Below the pieces are notes generated by a model, which saw only the letters and a program-made list of their open reading frames with translations, was not told where the DNA came from and did no database searches. Of a stretch of DNA of 6,387 nucleotides, positions 5,700-6,387 are shown one piece after another. Within the stretch, counting starts at the first letter, position 1. Every line of letters starts with the position of its first letter. The DNA is from JAVKFF01 sp040226215 (GTDB lineage: Bacteria > Pseudomonadota > Alphaproteobacteria > DSM-16000 > Inquilinaceae): positions 1-6,387 of the forward strand of contig JAVKFF010000211.1 of NCBI GenBank assembly GCA_040226215.1. Direction: 5' to 3'. The translations under genes and the position numbers were made by a program.

Positions 5700-6387
5700 G
5701 TTCCTCCTTCAAGAGGCCGGCGATCAGGAAGGCCAGCTCCAGCGCCTGGTTGGCGTTCAGCCGCGGGTCGCAATGGGTGTGGTAGCGGCTCGACAGGTCG
5801 GCCTCGGCGATCGCCTGCGCACCGCCCAGGCATTCCGTCACGTCCTGCCCGGTCATCTCGAAATGCACGCCGCCGGCATAGGAGCCCTCCGCGGCATGCA
5901 CCTCGAACACCTGGCGGACCTCCGTCCAGATGCGGTCCATCGGCCGGGTCTTGTAGCCGTTGGAGGAGGTCAGGGTGTTGCCGTGCATCGGGTCGCAGGA
6001 CCAGACCACGGTGCGGCCCTCGGCCTGCACCTTGCGGATCAGCCGCGGCAGGCCGTCGGCCACCTTGTCCGCCCCCATGCGGCTGATCAGCACGATCCGC
6101 CCGGCCTCGTCCGCCGGGTTCAGGCTGTCCAGCAGGCGCAGCAGGTCGTCGGGCTCCAGGTCGGCGCCGCACTTGATGCCGATCGGGTTGGCGATGCCGC
6201 GCAGGAACTCCACATGCGCGCCATCGGGCTGGCGCGTCCGGTTGCCGACCCAGAGCAGGTGGGCGGAGGTCGCGTACCAGTTGCCGGAGGTCGAATCCAC
6301 CCGGGTCAGCGCCTGCTCGTAGCCCAGCAGCAGGGCCTCGTGGCTGGTGTAGAAGCGGGTGGAGCGCATCTCCGGCGTGGCCGCCGG
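5662..6387 (-). CDS. Class II DAHP synthase (3-deoxy-7-phosphoheptulonate synthase), C-terminal part
   Basis: The enzyme condenses phosphoenolpyruvate and erythrose 4-phosphate to DAHP, the first step of the shikimate pathway to aromatic amino acids. The window shows the last 241 or so residues of a protein usually near 450-480 aa; the frame is open to the right edge, so the N-terminal half, including the metal-ligand cysteine and any regulatory extension, is not visible. Counting from the Met at 6369, diagnostic class II motifs are FYTSHEALLLGYEQALTR (6-23), DGAHVEFLRGI (49-59), NPIGIKCG (61-68), CDPMHGNT (125-132), HFEMTGQDVTECLGG (169-183) and HCDPRLNANQALELAF (199-214). His129, Glu171 and Asp201 fit the metal ligands known in the Mycobacterium tuberculosis enzyme (His369, Glu411, Asp441). 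The Met at 6369 is internal, since family-like sequence continues upstream. The TGA lies within the pncB-like gene, 38 bases after its GTG. Confidence 0.93.
   Translation of the reverse strand, partial: PAATPEMRSTRFYTSHEALLLGYEQALTRVDSTSGNWYATSAHLLWVGNRTRQPDGAHVEFLRGIANPIGIKCGADLEPDDLLRLLDSLNPADEAGRIVLISRMGADKVADGLPRLIRKVQAEGRTVVWSCDPMHGNTLTSSNGYKTRPMDRIWTEVRQVFEVHAAEGSYAGGVHFEMTGQDVTECLGGAQAIAEADLSSRYHTHCDPRLNANQALELAFLIAGLLKEERDRVGTSFAEAG
5703..5708 (-). promoter_or_regulatory. Strong ribosome binding site AGGAGG inside the DAHP synthase gene
   Basis: On the minus strand AAGGAGGAAC immediately precedes GTG 5699. Spacing from AGGAGG is three bases to GTG 5699 and nine to GTG 5693, so either could be used. 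The site lies within the last codons of the upstream gene, supporting translation of the pncB-like gene as ribosomes finish the DAHP synthase. Confidence 0.7.

Noticed and set aside
4341..6086. 581-aa open frame on the plus strand
   Set aside because: It is antisense to the pncB-like and DAHP synthase genes, Arg/His/Gly-rich, and begins in the frameshifted IS66 debris. Only the opposite strand gives family motifs.

Overview
The window is GC-rich and looks like chromosomal DNA of a motile alphaproteobacterium, most likely of the Rhodospirillales/Azospirillum-type group. This rests on protein style (a PAS_5-type PAS protein, a chemoreceptor with an HBM-like sensor, class II DAHP synthase beside a pncB-like gene) and is an inference.

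Layout. Positions 1-238 hold no gene but contain nested inverted repeats at the left edge and a 12-bp direct repeat. Two plus-strand genes follow: a secreted protein of about 166 aa resembling the allene-oxide-cyclase/dirigent barrel fold (239-739), and a small acidic protein of unknown function (856-1098, probably TTG start). Convergent to these, on the minus strand, are a PAS_5-like sensor protein (1122-1694) and, upstream of it, a full-length methyl-accepting chemotaxis protein (1901-3910). A hairpin (1801-1845) lies between the two minus-strand genes. The chemoreceptor has a good ribosome binding site and is preceded by an unusually AT-rich segment (about 3990-4055) with a promoter-like pair and a palindrome.

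From 4080 to about 4510 lies a scar of IS66-family elements: one apparent terminal repeat (4080-4095) and two IS66 transposase C-terminal fragments on opposite strands, joined head to head at the same homologous RK codon pair. They differ in sequence and so probably come from two different IS66 elements. Neither can be active.

Beyond the scar, on the minus strand, are a nicotinate phosphoribosyltransferase-like gene (4530-5699) and the C-terminal part of a class II DAHP synthase (5662 to the right edge). The synthase gene is upstream and overlaps the phosphoribosyltransferase gene by 38 bases, with a strong AGGAGG site inside the synthase frame, so the two are almost certainly one transcript and probably translationally coupled. 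This joins the first step of the shikimate pathway with an NAD salvage step.

No tRNA, rRNA, CRISPR array or defence system is visible. I see no strong sign of a new multi-gene system. The items most worth a second look are the inverted IS66 junction, the overlapping DAHP synthase/pncB-like pair, and the possible structured element at the left edge.
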